A stretch of 62,157 nt of DNA from Caulobacteraceae bacterium (GTDB lineage: Bacteria > Pseudomonadota > Alphaproteobacteria > Caulobacterales > Caulobacteraceae): positions 1 through 62,157 of the forward strand of contig PLRV01000041.1 in the NCBI GenBank assembly GCA_003164925.1, given 5' to 3'. The notes beneath the pieces are model-generated. The model searched no databases, was not told the DNA's origin, and was given only the letters and a program-made list of their open reading frames with translations. A program made the position numbers and the translations under genes. This document shows positions 52,799 through 62,041 of the stretch, piece by piece; positions within the stretch are counted from its first letter, which is position 1, and the number at the start of each line of letters is the position of its first letter.

Positions 52799-54061
52799 GT
52801 GTTAGCGACCGGACCGCACATCATAGTCTGGGCCATTTGCGCCCTGGCCACGGCTGGGGTGATCGTCAGACCGTTGCGCTGGCCCGAAGCCATATGGGCG
52901 TGCCTCGGACCGTTGCTGCTGATGAGCCTTCGGCTTGTTACACCCGCGGCGGCGGGCGCGGCGGCGCTCAGGGGCTTGGATGTCTATCTGTTCCTCGCCG
53001 GCATGATGCTGCTGTCGGAAACGGCGCGGCGCGAGGGCCTGTTCGACTTTGTCGCCGCCGCCGCCGTGAACCACGCCGCCGGTGATCCGCGCCGTCTGTT
53101 CCTGCTGATCTACGGCGTGGGCGCGGCGATCACGGCTTTCCTGTCCAATGACGCTACGGCGGTGGTGCTGACCCCGGCGGTGTATGCGGCGGCGCGCAAG
53201 GCCGAGGTCGATCCCCTCCCCTTCCTGTTGATCTGCGCCTTCGTCGCCAACGCCGCGAGCTTCGTCCTGCCGATCTCCAACCCGGCCAACCTGGTGCTTT
53301 ACGGCGATCATACCCCGCCGCTGTTGCGCTGGCTCGCCAGCTTCGCATTGCCTTCCATCCTTTCGATCGGGGCGACCTACGGCATGCTCCGCTGGACCGA
53401 AGGCCGCCGTCTACCGCAACTTTGCCGACGCGAGGCGACCCTTCCACCCTTACCTGCCGGCGCCTGGACCGCCTTGATCGGCATCGCCCTGACAGCCGTA
53501 GTGCTGATGACTGTATCTGCCCTGAATATCCCCCTGGGCGCGCCGACCTGCCTTATGGGCCTCCTGACCACGGCGGTGGTCCTGGTGCGCCGGCGCGAGG
53601 GTCCGTGGGCCACCCTGAAGGGCGTCTCCTGGTCGATTCTGCCCCTGGTGGCCGGACTGTTCGTCATGGTCCAGGCGCTGCAGGACACCGGCGTCATCGC
53701 CGCCCTGGCGCGGCTTGTCTCCACCGTCCTGCGCCAGGCGCCGGCGACCGGGCCGTGGGCGCTGGGCGGGATGCTGGCTGTGGCGTGCAACCTGATGAAC
53801 AACTTGCCGGCGGGACTGATCGCCAGCTCGACCATCGCCCAGGCCCATCCATCGGGCCGCGCGGTGGACGCCCTGCTGATCGGCGTGGACCTAGGGCCCA
53901 ATCTTTCGGTGACCGGGTCCCTGGCCACCATCCTGTGGCTGACCGCCATTCGCCGCGAGGGCGAGGCGGTGGGCTTTTGGCGTTTCCTGCGGATTGGCGC
54001 CCTGGTGATGCCGCCGGCGCTGCTGACGGCCCTGGCCGCTCGGTTGCTGTGGGCGAGGTGA
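52799..54061 (+). CDS. ArsB/NhaD-type ion permease
   Basis: A 420-residue membrane protein with about eleven helices. Two inverted halves carry AFLSNDATAVVLTPAV and NLMNNLPAGLIAS, the paired hairpin segments of the ion-transporter superfamily. It resembles ArsB arsenite pumps most, but no arsR, arsC or arsA lies nearby, so another anion or Na/H exchange is possible. Start GTG 52799 has only a weak ribosome site. It converges with gmk. Confidence 0.85.
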   Translation: MLATGPHIIVWAICALATAGVIVRPLRWPEAIWACLGPLLLMSLRLVTPAAAGAAALRGLDVYLFLAGMMLLSETARREGLFDFVAAAAVNHAAGDPRRLFLLIYGVGAAITAFLSNDATAVVLTPAVYAAARKAEVDPLPFLLICAFVANAASFVLPISNPANLVLYGDHTPPLLRWLASFALPSILSIGATYGMLRWTEGRRLPQLCRREATLPPLPAGAWTALIGIALTAVVLMTVSALNIPLGAPTCLMGLLTTAVVLVRRREGPWATLKGVSWSILPLVAGLFVMVQALQDTGVIAALARLVSTVLRQAPATGPWALGGMLAVACNLMNNLPAGLIASSTIAQAHPSGRAVDALLIGVDLGPNLSVTGSLATILWLTAIRREGEAVGFWRFLRIGALVMPPALLTALAARLLWAR

Positions 54062-54067
54062 GCGGGA

Positions 54068-54718
54068 TCAGATATCCTCGGTGAGCAGCCCCTGCACGAA
54101 GCCGGTCAGGCCCGGATTCCTGGCCCTTTTCAGGCGCTCTGCGTGGTAGATGTGGGCGAGCTCGGCGTAGGCCCGATCGAAATCCTCGTTGACGATCACG
54201 TAATCGTAGTCGTCCCACTTGGCGATCTCGCCCTTGGCCCGGCCCAGGCGCCGCTCGATCACGTCGGCATGGTCCTGGGCGCGGGCGTACAGGCGTCGGC
54301 GCAGATCCTGCATCGATGGGGGCAGGATGAATACACGCACCACGTCGTCGGGCGCCGATTGCGCGATCTGCTGGGCGCCCTGCCAGTCGATGTCGAACAG
54401 GACATCGCGCCCTTCGCTCAGGGATTGCAGAATCGGGGCCTTGGGCGAGCCGTAGCAGTGCTCATGAACCTCGGCCCACTCCAGAAAGGCGTCGGCGACA
54501 AGCATCCCGTCGAAGGCTTCGCGGGTGACGAAATGATACTCTCGGCCGTCTTCCTCGCCAGGGCGCGGGGCACGCGTCGTCGCGGAGATCGACAGCGACA
54601 GATCGGCGTGGTCGGCCACCAGGTGGCGCGACAGGGAGGTCTTGCCGGCGCCGGACGGGCTGGAAATGACCAGCATCAGGCCACGGCGGTCCTGATAGGC
54701 AGGATGGATCAGGCTCAT
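54068..54718 (-). CDS. gmk: Guanylate kinase
   Basis: A 216-residue kinase forming GDP from GMP. The P-loop is SSPSGAGKT (19-27); GMP-binding residues lie in SATTRAPRPGEEDGREYHFV; the lid has RRLYARAQDH. It overlaps mltG by four bases (ATGA), a common arrangement in this group. Confidence 0.96.
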   Translation of the reverse strand: MSLIHPAYQDRRGLMLVISSPSGAGKTSLSRHLVADHADLSLSISATTRAPRPGEEDGREYHFVTREAFDGMLVADAFLEWAEVHEHCYGSPKAPILQSLSEGRDVLFDIDWQGAQQIAQSAPDDVVRVFILPPSMQDLRRRLYARAQDHADVIERRLGRAKGEIAKWDDYDYVIVNEDFDRAYAELAHIYHAERLKRARNPGLTGFVQGLLTEDI

Positions 54719-55785
54719 CGTCGGCCTGCCGCGGCGGAAGCCTGGGCCTCGATCTGACGCCAGCGCTGCACGTTCTTCTGATGCTCTTCGAAAGTGGAGG
54801 CGAACACATGGCCGCCCGTGCCGTCGGCCACGAAATAGAGCTCCTGGGTGTCGGCGGGCTGCAGGGCCGCGGCCAGGGCGTCCTTGCCGGGATTGGCGAT
54901 GGGCCCCGGCGGCAGCCCGGCGATCTGATAGGTGTTGTAGGGGGTGGGGGTCTGCATTTCCGACACGCGTATGCCATGGCCCAGAGGCCGGCCGCGGGTC
55001 AGGCCATAGATGATGGTGGGGTCAGATTCCAGACGCATGCCCTTTTTCAGGCGGTTGATGAACAGGCCCGCGATACGCGGCCGCTCGTCGGCCAAGGCAG
55101 TTTCCTTCTCCACGATCGAGGCCAGAGTCACCGCCTCCTCGGGGGTTTTGTACGGAAGATCAGGTCGCCGCGCGGCCCACAACTCGGCCAGCAGCTTGTC
55201 GCGCGCCGCCATCATCCGCTGCAGAACCGCCGACCGGTCCTCGCCGCGCTCAACGCCATAGGTTTCCGGAAGCACCGCTCCCTCAGGCGGCGTGGGAGCC
55301 GAACCGGTGAGAATGGGATCATTCATCAGCACCTCCGCCACCGCGTCGGAGGTGATGCCTTCGGGCAGGGTCACGAAGTGGCGGACAATCTTGCCGTTCT
55401 TCAGCTTGTTCAGAATATCGGCGATGGAGGCGCGCGAAGGGAAGTCGTACTCCCCGGCTTTGAGCTTACGGCCCACGCCGCTGATTTCAGTCAAGGCGGC
55501 GAAGACGGGAGCCGCGCCCACCACGCCGGCCTGCTCGAGGTCGGACGATATCTCCGCCACACTGGCCCCATGGCGCAGGATGACCGTTGTATCTGCGCCC
55601 TGGCGGGCCTTGGGTCCTGGCGCGTGATAGAGCCAAAACGCCGCCAATGCCCCCAGCGTCAGCGCAATGGCCAGGACCGAAAAGCCGCTGGTGGCCATGA
55701 TCCGGATGCGTCGGCCAAAGGAAAGCTGTCCGGGCCCTGTGGCCGCCCGGCTGGTTTTGAGGGGGTCGGGGCGACCGGGGGTCAC
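54715..55785 (-). CDS. mltG: Endolytic murein transglycosylase MltG
   Basis: A 356-residue YceG-family enzyme that cuts nascent glycan strands. GTG 55785 overlaps the fabF stop. A cytoplasmic N-terminus leads to one membrane helix (about 34-52), a LysM-like part (65-130) and the catalytic domain with LASIVEKETALADERP (222-236), containing the catalytic Glu, and FINRLKKGMRLESDPTIIYG. Length is typical. Confidence 0.94.
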   Translation of the reverse strand: MTPGRPDPLKTSRAATGPGQLSFGRRIRIMATSGFSVLAIALTLGALAAFWLYHAPGPKARQGADTTVILRHGASVAEISSDLEQAGVVGAAPVFAALTEISGVGRKLKAGEYDFPSRASIADILNKLKNGKIVRHFVTLPEGITSDAVAEVLMNDPILTGSAPTPPEGAVLPETYGVERGEDRSAVLQRMMAARDKLLAELWAARRPDLPYKTPEEAVTLASIVEKETALADERPRIAGLFINRLKKGMRLESDPTIIYGLTRGRPLGHGIRVSEMQTPTPYNTYQIAGLPPGPIANPGKDALAAALQPADTQELYFVADGTGGHVFASTFEEHQKNVQRWRQIEAQASAAAGRR

Positions 55786-57065
55786 GACACCCGCTTGAAC
55801 AGCAAGGCGGCGTTGGTGCCGCCGAAACCGAAGCTGTTCGACAGGGCGATATTGATCTCCATCGGCTTGGCCGTCTTGGGCGTTAGGTCGATAGGCGTGG
55901 TCACGGAGGGATTGTCGAGATTGAGGGTTGGCGGCGCAATCTGATCGCGCAGCGCCAGGGCGGTAAACACGGCCTCAACCGCGCCGGCCGCGCCCAAAAG
56001 ATGGCCGATAGCCGATTTGGTGGAGGACATGGTCACCTTGCCGGCGGCGTCGCCGAGCATGCGCTCCACCGCGCCCAGCTCGATCTCGTCGCCCATCGGC
56101 GTGGAGGTGCCGTGGGCGTTGATATAGTCGATATCCGACGGAACGATGCCCGCGTGGCCGATGGCCGCCTGCATGGCGCGAAAGCCGCCGTCGCCGTCGG
56201 AAGCCGGGGCAGTGATGTGGTAGGCGTCGCCCGAGAGGCCGTAACCGATCACTTCGGCGTAAATCTTGGCGCCGCGCGCCTTGGCGTGCTCGTACTCTTC
56301 CAACACCAGAACACCCGCGCCTTCGCCCATGACGAAGCCGTCGCGGTCCTTGTCCCAGGGGCGCGAAGCCTGCTCGGGCGCGTCGTTGAACGCGGTGGAC
56401 AGGGCGCGGCAGGCGATGAAGCCTGCGATGCCCAGTTTGCACACGGCCGCCTCGGCGCCGCCGGCGACCATCACGTCAGCATCGCCGAACTGGATCAAGC
56501 GCATGGCGTCGCCCACTGCGTGGGCCCCCGTGGCGCAGGCCGTGACCACCGAATGGTTCGGTCCCTTGAACCCATGACGGATCGACACCTGCCCCGAGGC
56601 GAGGTTGATCAGCGCCGAAGGAATGAAGAAGGGGCTGATGCGGCGCGGCCCCTTTTCCTGAAGCTCTAGCGCGGCGTCGGCGATCGCGGAAAGGCCGCCG
56701 ATGCCCGACCCGATGATCACGCCGGTGCGCTGGCGGTCGCGCTCGTTTTCCGGCGTCCAACCGGAATCGCGAACCGCCTCGTCCGCCGCGGCGACCGCGT
56801 AGAGGATGAAATCGTCCATCCGGCGACGGTCCTTGGAGGACATAACCTGGTCGGGGTCGAACGAGCCGGGAACGTCCGCACCGCCCCCGCCCTGGCCGTC
56901 CACGCGCGGCACCTCGCACGCGACCTTGCAGGCGTAGTCAGTGGTGTCGAAGGCGCTGATCCGCCCGGCCCCTGATTTACCGGCCAGGATGGCGTCCCAG
57001 GTGATCTGGGCGCCCCAGCCGAGCGGGGTCAAAAGGCCAATTCCGGTAATGACGACACGGCGCAT
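55782..57065 (-). CDS. fabF: Beta-ketoacyl-ACP synthase II
   Basis: A 427-residue condensing enzyme of fatty-acid elongation. Catalytic triad: Cys177 (TACATGAHAVG), His318 (NAHGTSTPMGD) and His355 (KSAIGHLLGAAG). The C-terminal NSFGFGGTNA is also present. It follows acpP by 200 bp and overlaps mltG. Confidence 0.97.
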   Translation of the reverse strand: MRRVVITGIGLLTPLGWGAQITWDAILAGKSGAGRISAFDTTDYACKVACEVPRVDGQGGGGADVPGSFDPDQVMSSKDRRRMDDFILYAVAAADEAVRDSGWTPENERDRQRTGVIIGSGIGGLSAIADAALELQEKGPRRISPFFIPSALINLASGQVSIRHGFKGPNHSVVTACATGAHAVGDAMRLIQFGDADVMVAGGAEAAVCKLGIAGFIACRALSTAFNDAPEQASRPWDKDRDGFVMGEGAGVLVLEEYEHAKARGAKIYAEVIGYGLSGDAYHITAPASDGDGGFRAMQAAIGHAGIVPSDIDYINAHGTSTPMGDEIELGAVERMLGDAAGKVTMSSTKSAIGHLLGAAGAVEAVFTALALRDQIAPPTLNLDNPSVTTPIDLTPKTAKPMEINIALSNSFGFGGTNAALLFKRVS

Positions 57066-57210
57066 GCGCTACGGCTCCCTCGCCAGGTTGGCTATCGCGA
57101 AATTCGCTCGGATGGGAGGCGTTCGAAGCGATTTTCCGAATCAAGAACCAACACTAGCAACTTCCGAATCCGGCTGGATCAAGGCCTTATGCCGGTTTCA
57201 AATACGACAA

Positions 57211-57244
57211 CGCGACCGGCGCCGGGCATTCGGCGACGGTCGCG
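57211..57244 (-). terminator. Terminator between acpP and fabF
   Basis: CGCGACCG and CGGTCGCG form the outer stem and CGCCG/CGGCG an inner one. On the minus strand the hairpin is followed by TTGTCGTATTT. It could separate abundant acpP mRNA from fabF. Confidence 0.6.
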
Positions 57245-57265
57245 TTGGATGGACACGACCTGAAA

Positions 57266-57505
57266 TCAGGCTTCCAGACGCTCCGCGATGAACTTCACCG
57301 CATCGCCCACCGTTTGGATGTGCTCGGCGGCGTCGTCCGGGATTTCGATATCGAATTCTTCTTCGAAGGCCATCACCAGCTCGACATTGTCCAAGCTGTC
57401 CGCGCCGAGGTCATCGATAAAGCTGGCCTTCTCGGTGACCTTTTCCGGGTCAGCGTCGAGGTGCTCGATCACGATCTTACGCACGCGTTCGAGAATGTCG
57501 GACAT
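57266..57505 (-). CDS. acpP: Acyl carrier protein
   Basis: A 79-residue acidic carrier. The phosphopantetheine Ser37 is in [16 protein letters not shown] 57505 gives the standard [10 protein letters not shown] start; the frame is open further upstream but that part is not conserved. It shuttles acyl chains among the Fab enzymes. Confidence 0.98.
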   Translation of the reverse strand: MSDILERVRKIVIEHLDADPEKVTEKASFIDDLGADSLDNVELVMAFEEEFDIEIPDDAAEHIQTVGDAVKFIAERLEA

Positions 57506-57687
57506 ACGTTCTAAGCCCCTTAGCTTCGTTGGGCCGCCGCAGCAGCAATTGCAGAAATAACGACGGCTACCCGTCAAAAAAAGCCCGGCGATCCTGAGGT
57601 TCGACGTGCGTTCAAATCGGTTCGAGCTTCGCTAGCACGTTCCTTTTGCGGAAACTAGTTGCCTGTCAAGCGCGCGCCTTGTTGCGA

Positions 57688-58425
57688 TCATGGCATCACC
57701 ATGCCGCCGTTGACGTGCAAGGTCTGTCCGGTGACGTAGGCGGCCTCATCGCTGGCGAGGTAGACGCAGGCGGCGGCGATCTCTTCGCCTTGGCCCAGCC
57801 GGCCCGCCGGGATACGCCCCAGGATCGCCGTGCGCTGCTGTTCGTTGAGCGCATCGGTCATGGGGCTGGCGATGAAGCCCGGCGCGACGCAATTGACCGT
57901 GACGTTGCGGGAGGCCGCTTCCTGGGCCAGGGCCTTGGAAAAGCCGATCATGCCCGCCTTGGAGGCGGCGTAGTTCGTCTGACCCGCGTTGCCCGTCACG
58001 CCGACCACGGAGGTGATGCCAACGACCCGTCCCCAGCGCCGCTTCATCATGCTGCGCAGTCCGGCGCGGCAGAGGCGGAAATAGGCCTCCAAATTCACCC
58101 GCATCACCTTGGCCCAGTCCTCGTCCTTCATGCGCAGGATCAGGCCGTCGCGCGTCAGGCCGGCGTTGGACACCAGAATATCCACCTGCCCGGCCAAAGC
58201 TTCCGCCTGGCCGAAGAGAGCGTCGACCGCATCCGGATCGCCCAGGTCGCACGGGGCCACGAATGCGCCCTCGCCAAGCTCAGCCGCCAAAGCTTCCAGA
58301 GCCTCGCGCCGAGTGCCCGACAGCACCACGCGCGCGCCCTGGGCGTGCAGCTTGGCCGCTATGGCCTGGCCGATGCCGCCGGACGCGCCGGTGACCAGGG
58401 CGGTCTTGCCGGTAAGATCGAACAT
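57688..58425 (-). CDS. fabG: 3-Oxoacyl-ACP reductase
   Basis: A 245-residue short-chain dehydrogenase using NADPH. The cofactor loop is TGASGGIG (12-19), and Asn111, Ser139, Tyr152 and Lys156 (NYAASKAG) form the catalytic tetrad. ATG 58425 is preceded by GGAG; a TTG at 58437 is in frame but less likely. It lies between fabD and acpP as usual. Confidence 0.96.
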   Translation of the reverse strand: MFDLTGKTALVTGASGGIGQAIAAKLHAQGARVVLSGTRREALEALAAELGEGAFVAPCDLGDPDAVDALFGQAEALAGQVDILVSNAGLTRDGLILRMKDEDWAKVMRVNLEAYFRLCRAGLRSMMKRRWGRVVGITSVVGVTGNAGQTNYAASKAGMIGFSKALAQEAASRNVTVNCVAPGFIASPMTDALNEQQRTAILGRIPAGRLGQGEEIAAACVYLASDEAAYVTGQTLHVNGGMVMP

Positions 58426-58514
58426 TCGAATCTCCAAATCTCAGCCCGCTTTCGCGGGTAGGAGCGAAAAAGACAAGCCCTGCCTCGCAAAGGCGTCCTT
58501 CGGCGGCCCTTTGC

Positions 58515-59459
58515 TCACAGGGCGCTGGCGAAGGCTTCCAGGTCCGCCGGGACGCTCAAGGCCATGGCCTCGGCTTCGGGCGCGCAGCGCTTGGCGATCC
58601 CGGTCAGCACCTTGCCGGACCCAAGCTCGGCGAAACGAGTCACCCCGCCCTCCCCGGCCAGCCACGCCATGCTCTCGCGCCAGCGCACCCGGCCCGTCAC
58701 CTGCTGCACCAGAAGATCGCGGATAAGGTCCGCGTCCAGAGTCGGCCGGGCGGTCACATTGGCCACCACCGGCGCGCGGGGCGCCAGGATCGGGGTGTCC
58801 GCCAACGCCCTGGCCATCTCCTCGGCCGCGGGCGCCATCAGCGGGCAGTGGAACGGCGCGGACACGTTCAGCAAGATGGCCCGCGCGCCGAGCGCCTTGG
58901 CCTTCTCGATCGCCAAGGCCACGGCGGCGGCGGCGCCGGAGATCACCACATTGCCGACATTGTTGTCGTTGGCCACCACGCAGACCCCCACGGCCGAGCC
59001 CGCCGCCGCCGCCGCCTCGGCCAGCTCCAGGTCGGCCTTGGGTCCGATTAGCGAGGCCATGGCGCCTTCGCCCACGGGCACGGCCCGCTGCATCGCCTCG
59101 CCGCGCAGGCGCAGCAGACGTGCGGCCGCCGCCAGGCTGAAGGCTTCGCCGGCGGCCAGCGCCGAATATTCACCCAGGCTGTGGCCGGCCACGAAGGCGG
59201 CGCGCGTCACGTCGATTCCGAAATCGGCCTTGAGCACGCGAACTACCGCCATGCTCACGGCCATCAAGGCCGGCTGGGCGTTGTGGGTCAGGGTCAGGTC
59301 CGCTTCGGGGCCCTCCCACATCAGCTTGGACAGTTTGCGCCCGAGCGCGTCGTCGACCTCCTCGAACACAAGACGGGCCGCGGGGAAGGCGTCCGCCAGG
59401 GCGGAGCCCATGCCGACGGCCTGGCTGCCCTGGCCGGGAAACAGGAAGGCGAGGCTCAT
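58515..59459 (-). CDS. fabD: Malonyl-CoA:ACP transacylase
   Basis: A 314-residue enzyme loading malonyl groups on ACP. The oxyanion loop is FLFPGQGSQ, the nucleophile is Ser94 in GHSLGE and the His is in SAPFHCPLM. ATG 59459 matches the family start; an earlier start at 59534 is not conserved. First gene of the fab cluster. Confidence 0.96.
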   Translation of the reverse strand: MSLAFLFPGQGSQAVGMGSALADAFPAARLVFEEVDDALGRKLSKLMWEGPEADLTLTHNAQPALMAVSMAVVRVLKADFGIDVTRAAFVAGHSLGEYSALAAGEAFSLAAAARLLRLRGEAMQRAVPVGEGAMASLIGPKADLELAEAAAAAGSAVGVCVVANDNNVGNVVISGAAAAVALAIEKAKALGARAILLNVSAPFHCPLMAPAAEEMARALADTPILAPRAPVVANVTARPTLDADLIRDLLVQQVTGRVRWRESMAWLAGEGGVTRFAELGSGKVLTGIAKRCAPEAEAMALSVPADLEAFASAL

Positions 59460-59657
59460 GTCACGTGATCCTAGTTTGCGTTGGACCCTTGAAATCCGGC
59501 GCGGAGGGTTAGGGGATAAGCCGCCCAGGAGCAAGCCGATGGGCCCGGCGTGACCTATGTCCCGGCCGCGCCGGTCCCCCTTGCGGCGTGGCTGCTTCTC
59601 ATATCAATGTCCGTCCCGCGCGGGTGCGGCAATACCGCACGGCCGATGGAGGATTGG

Positions 59658-60215
59658 ATGACCAGACTGTCAAAAACCCTGGCTGTGGCCGCCGTGGCCC
59701 TCGCCGCCTTCACCCTCGCCCCCGCCGCCCGTGCGGGGCTCGCCGCCGGCGACAAGGCTCCCGATTTCACCGCTCCGGCCTATCTGGGCGGCAATCCCTT
59801 CACCTTCAAACTGGCCGACGCGCTCAAAAAAGGTCCGGTAGTGATCTATTTCTATCCCGCCGCCTACACCATGGGCTGCCAGATCGAGGCGCATCTGTTC
59901 GCCGAGGCGGCTGATGACTTCAAGAAGGAAGGCGCTACGGTCATTGGCGTGACCGCGGGCAACACCGACAAGCTGCAGGCCTTCTCCAAGGATACGCAGT
60001 ACTGCTCCGGCAAATTCGCCATGGCGGCCGACACCGACCTGAAGATCGCCACCAGCTACAAATCGCTCCTGGCGTTTAAGCCTGGCGTGTCGGACCGCAC
60101 CTCCTATGTCGTCGCGCCCAACGGAAAGATCGTGCTGGCCTATTCCGACCTGAGGCCGGACGACCACGTCAGCAAGACCCTCGCCGCCGTCAAACAGTTG
60201 CACGACGAGCACTGA
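59658..60215 (+). CDS. Exported BCP-type peroxiredoxin
   Basis: A 185-residue thiol peroxidase. ATG 59658 follows GGAGGA; the longer frame from 59550 is not conserved. A signal peptide (1-26, APAARA) sends it to the periplasm. The peroxidatic Cys74 lies in YPAAYTMGCQIEA. The BCP resolving Cys five residues later is absent; Cys116 (QYCSGK) may replace it, or a partner thiol may. It is divergent from fabD. Confidence 0.88.
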   Translation: MTRLSKTLAVAAVALAAFTLAPAARAGLAAGDKAPDFTAPAYLGGNPFTFKLADALKKGPVVIYFYPAAYTMGCQIEAHLFAEAADDFKKEGATVIGVTAGNTDKLQAFSKDTQYCSGKFAMAADTDLKIATSYKSLLAFKPGVSDRTSYVVAPNGKIVLAYSDLRPDDHVSKTLAAVKQLHDEH

Positions 60216-60284
60216 GGTCACGACGCCAAGCGAGCGGGGATCGGTTGAGTTTTTATCAACGCGGGCCGTTCAAGCTGGCGGTTG

Positions 60285-61397
60285 ATGAAAAGCGCTGCTC
60301 GCGACATTCCCAGCCTGACCGGCCTGCGCGGCGTCGCCGCCGTGTGGGTGATGGCCTTCAACATCTGCAAGGTGGCGGCCGCAGACGGCGCGACTTGGCC
60401 CGAGCACGCCGGAGTCCTGAATTTCGGCTGGACGGGCGTGGATCTGTTCTTCGTGCTGTCCGGCTTCATCCTGACCTGGACCCACGGCGCGGCCTTTGCA
60501 CGGCCTAAGGCCGACACCCTCGCGCGCTTCGCTTTCGGCCGCGTCATGCGTGTCTATCCCTTGAGCCTGCTGGTCTTGGGCCTGATCGTCGTGATGGTGT
60601 GGGCCGATCCATCCTTCGCCGCCTGGTACAGGGCGCAGGACCCCGACAACCTGTCGCCGTCGGCCTTGGCGCGCACGGCGTTGCTGGCCACCCGTTGGGT
60701 GACGGGCGCGGGCGGCGACTGGAACGAGCCCACATGGTCGCTCAGCGCCGAAATGATCGGCTATGGCGCCTTTCCCCTGCTGGCCTTTTTCCTGGCGCGC
60801 TGCACCGGCAAGACCGCGGTGGCCGTGGCCGCCGCTGGTCTGGCCACCCTCGTCGCGTTCGAACTCCTGACCGGCTTGGCCGGAAGCAATCCGATCGACC
60901 GGATTTCCGCCCTCATGCGGATGGCTTGCGGTTTTGTCGCCGGCGCAGGCGCATGCCGCCTCAGGCAAACCCTGGGGCCCAATGGCTCCGCCGCGGACCT
61001 GGGCGCCTTGGCGTCATGCCTTGGCCTGGGCCTGGCGTTTTATTTCGGTCTGGGCGGCCTCGCGGCGCCCGCAGGCTTTGCCCTGCTGATCCTGTGCCTT
61101 TCCTTCCGGACCGGCGCCCTGGACGCGCTGCTTTCGTCACAGCCGGCCGTATTCCTGGGCCGTATTTCCTTCCCGCTTTATCTAATCCACCTCATGCCGC
61201 TGCTCTGGCTGTCCTCCCATGTGCGGATCGGGGGGCTGGGCGCGGCCAACACGGTCATTCTGCTGGGCGGTTACATCGCCTTTTGCCTAGGCAGCGCCTC
61301 CTTCCTGCATTTCGCCGTGGAGCGGCCCCTGCACGCCTGGGCGAGGCCCGGCCTGCCGTCGCGACGGACCCGGACTTGCATGGCCCAGCCGGCCTAG
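60285..61397 (+). CDS. Acyltransferase-3 family membrane protein
   Basis: A 370-residue protein with about ten membrane helices, resembling OafA-type acyltransferases that acetylate surface sugars. LTGLRGVAAVWVMAF and GVDLFFVLSGFILT are the family marks. The His normally next in the first helix is Asn26 (AFNICK), so classical activity is doubtful. ATG 60285 is preferred to TTG 60282. No polysaccharide gene is adjacent. Confidence 0.88.
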   Translation: MKSAARDIPSLTGLRGVAAVWVMAFNICKVAAADGATWPEHAGVLNFGWTGVDLFFVLSGFILTWTHGAAFARPKADTLARFAFGRVMRVYPLSLLVLGLIVVMVWADPSFAAWYRAQDPDNLSPSALARTALLATRWVTGAGGDWNEPTWSLSAEMIGYGAFPLLAFFLARCTGKTAVAVAAAGLATLVAFELLTGLAGSNPIDRISALMRMACGFVAGAGACRLRQTLGPNGSAADLGALASCLGLGLAFYFGLGGLAAPAGFALLILCLSFRTGALDALLSSQPAVFLGRISFPLYLIHLMPLLWLSSHVRIGGLGAANTVILLGGYIAFCLGSASFLHFAVERPLHAWARPGLPSRRTRTCMAQPA

Positions 61398-61403
61398 GCC
61401 TGC

Positions 61404-61445
61404 CCGCCCAGATTTGGCCGCCCAGATTTGGCCGCCCAGATCGGG
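61404..61445. repeat. Three tandem 14-bp repeats
   Basis: CCGCCCAGATTTGG occurs twice exactly and once as CCGCCCAGATCGGG, end to end, just after the acyltransferase stop and about 190 bp before rpsF. Confidence 0.85.
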
Positions 61446-61630
61446 CCGCCCTCGCCAGCCTTGCCCCCATGGGCCTTTTCGCGTATGAGCCCCGCTTTCC
61501 TGGAGAGCGGTCTGTCGCGGACCCTTTAGTTCCGGGGGCATGAGGCCCTCGGCGCCGCGACCGGACCCATCGTCCCCGCCGGACTTCCGCCGGCTCGGGC
61601 GCCGCTCTCCGCAACGGAAGTAAGGACGCC

Positions 61631-62026
61631 ATGGCGCTATACGAACACGTGATCATCGCGCGGCAGGACATCTCGCCGCAACAGGCCGAAGCTCTCAACG
61701 ACACCCTCAAGGCCCTGATCGAAGCCGGCGGCGGCACGGTCGCCAAGATCGAGTACTGGGGTCTGCGCAACTTGACCTATCGGATCAAGAAGAACCGCAA
61801 GGGTCACTATTCCCTGCTTGCCATCGACGCCCCCGCTCCGGCGGTGAAGGAAATGGAACGCCTGCTGTCGATCAACGAAGACGTGCTGCGTTACCTGACC
61901 GTACGCGTGGAAGAGCTGGACCTGGAATTGTCACCGGTCCTGGCCCGACGCGACCGCGATCGCAGCGACCGTGGAGACCGCCCCGACCGCGGCGGCCGCG
62001 GCGGCTACGACGAACTGCAACTCTAG
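61631..62026 (+). CDS. rpsF: Ribosomal protein bS6
   Basis: A 131-residue small-subunit protein that binds 16S rRNA with bS18. The start [13 protein letters not shown] and the core [22 protein letters not shown] are typical. The C-terminal tail is long and rich in Arg, Asp and Gly ([16 protein letters not shown]), as in several alphaproteobacteria. rpsR follows 15 bp downstream. Confidence 0.97.
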   Translation: MALYEHVIIARQDISPQQAEALNDTLKALIEAGGGTVAKIEYWGLRNLTYRIKKNRKGHYSLLAIDAPAPAVKEMERLLSINEDVLRYLTVRVEELDLELSPVLARRDRDRSDRGDRPDRGGRGGYDELQL

Positions 62027-62041
62027 GCTGGGAGCAGAACC

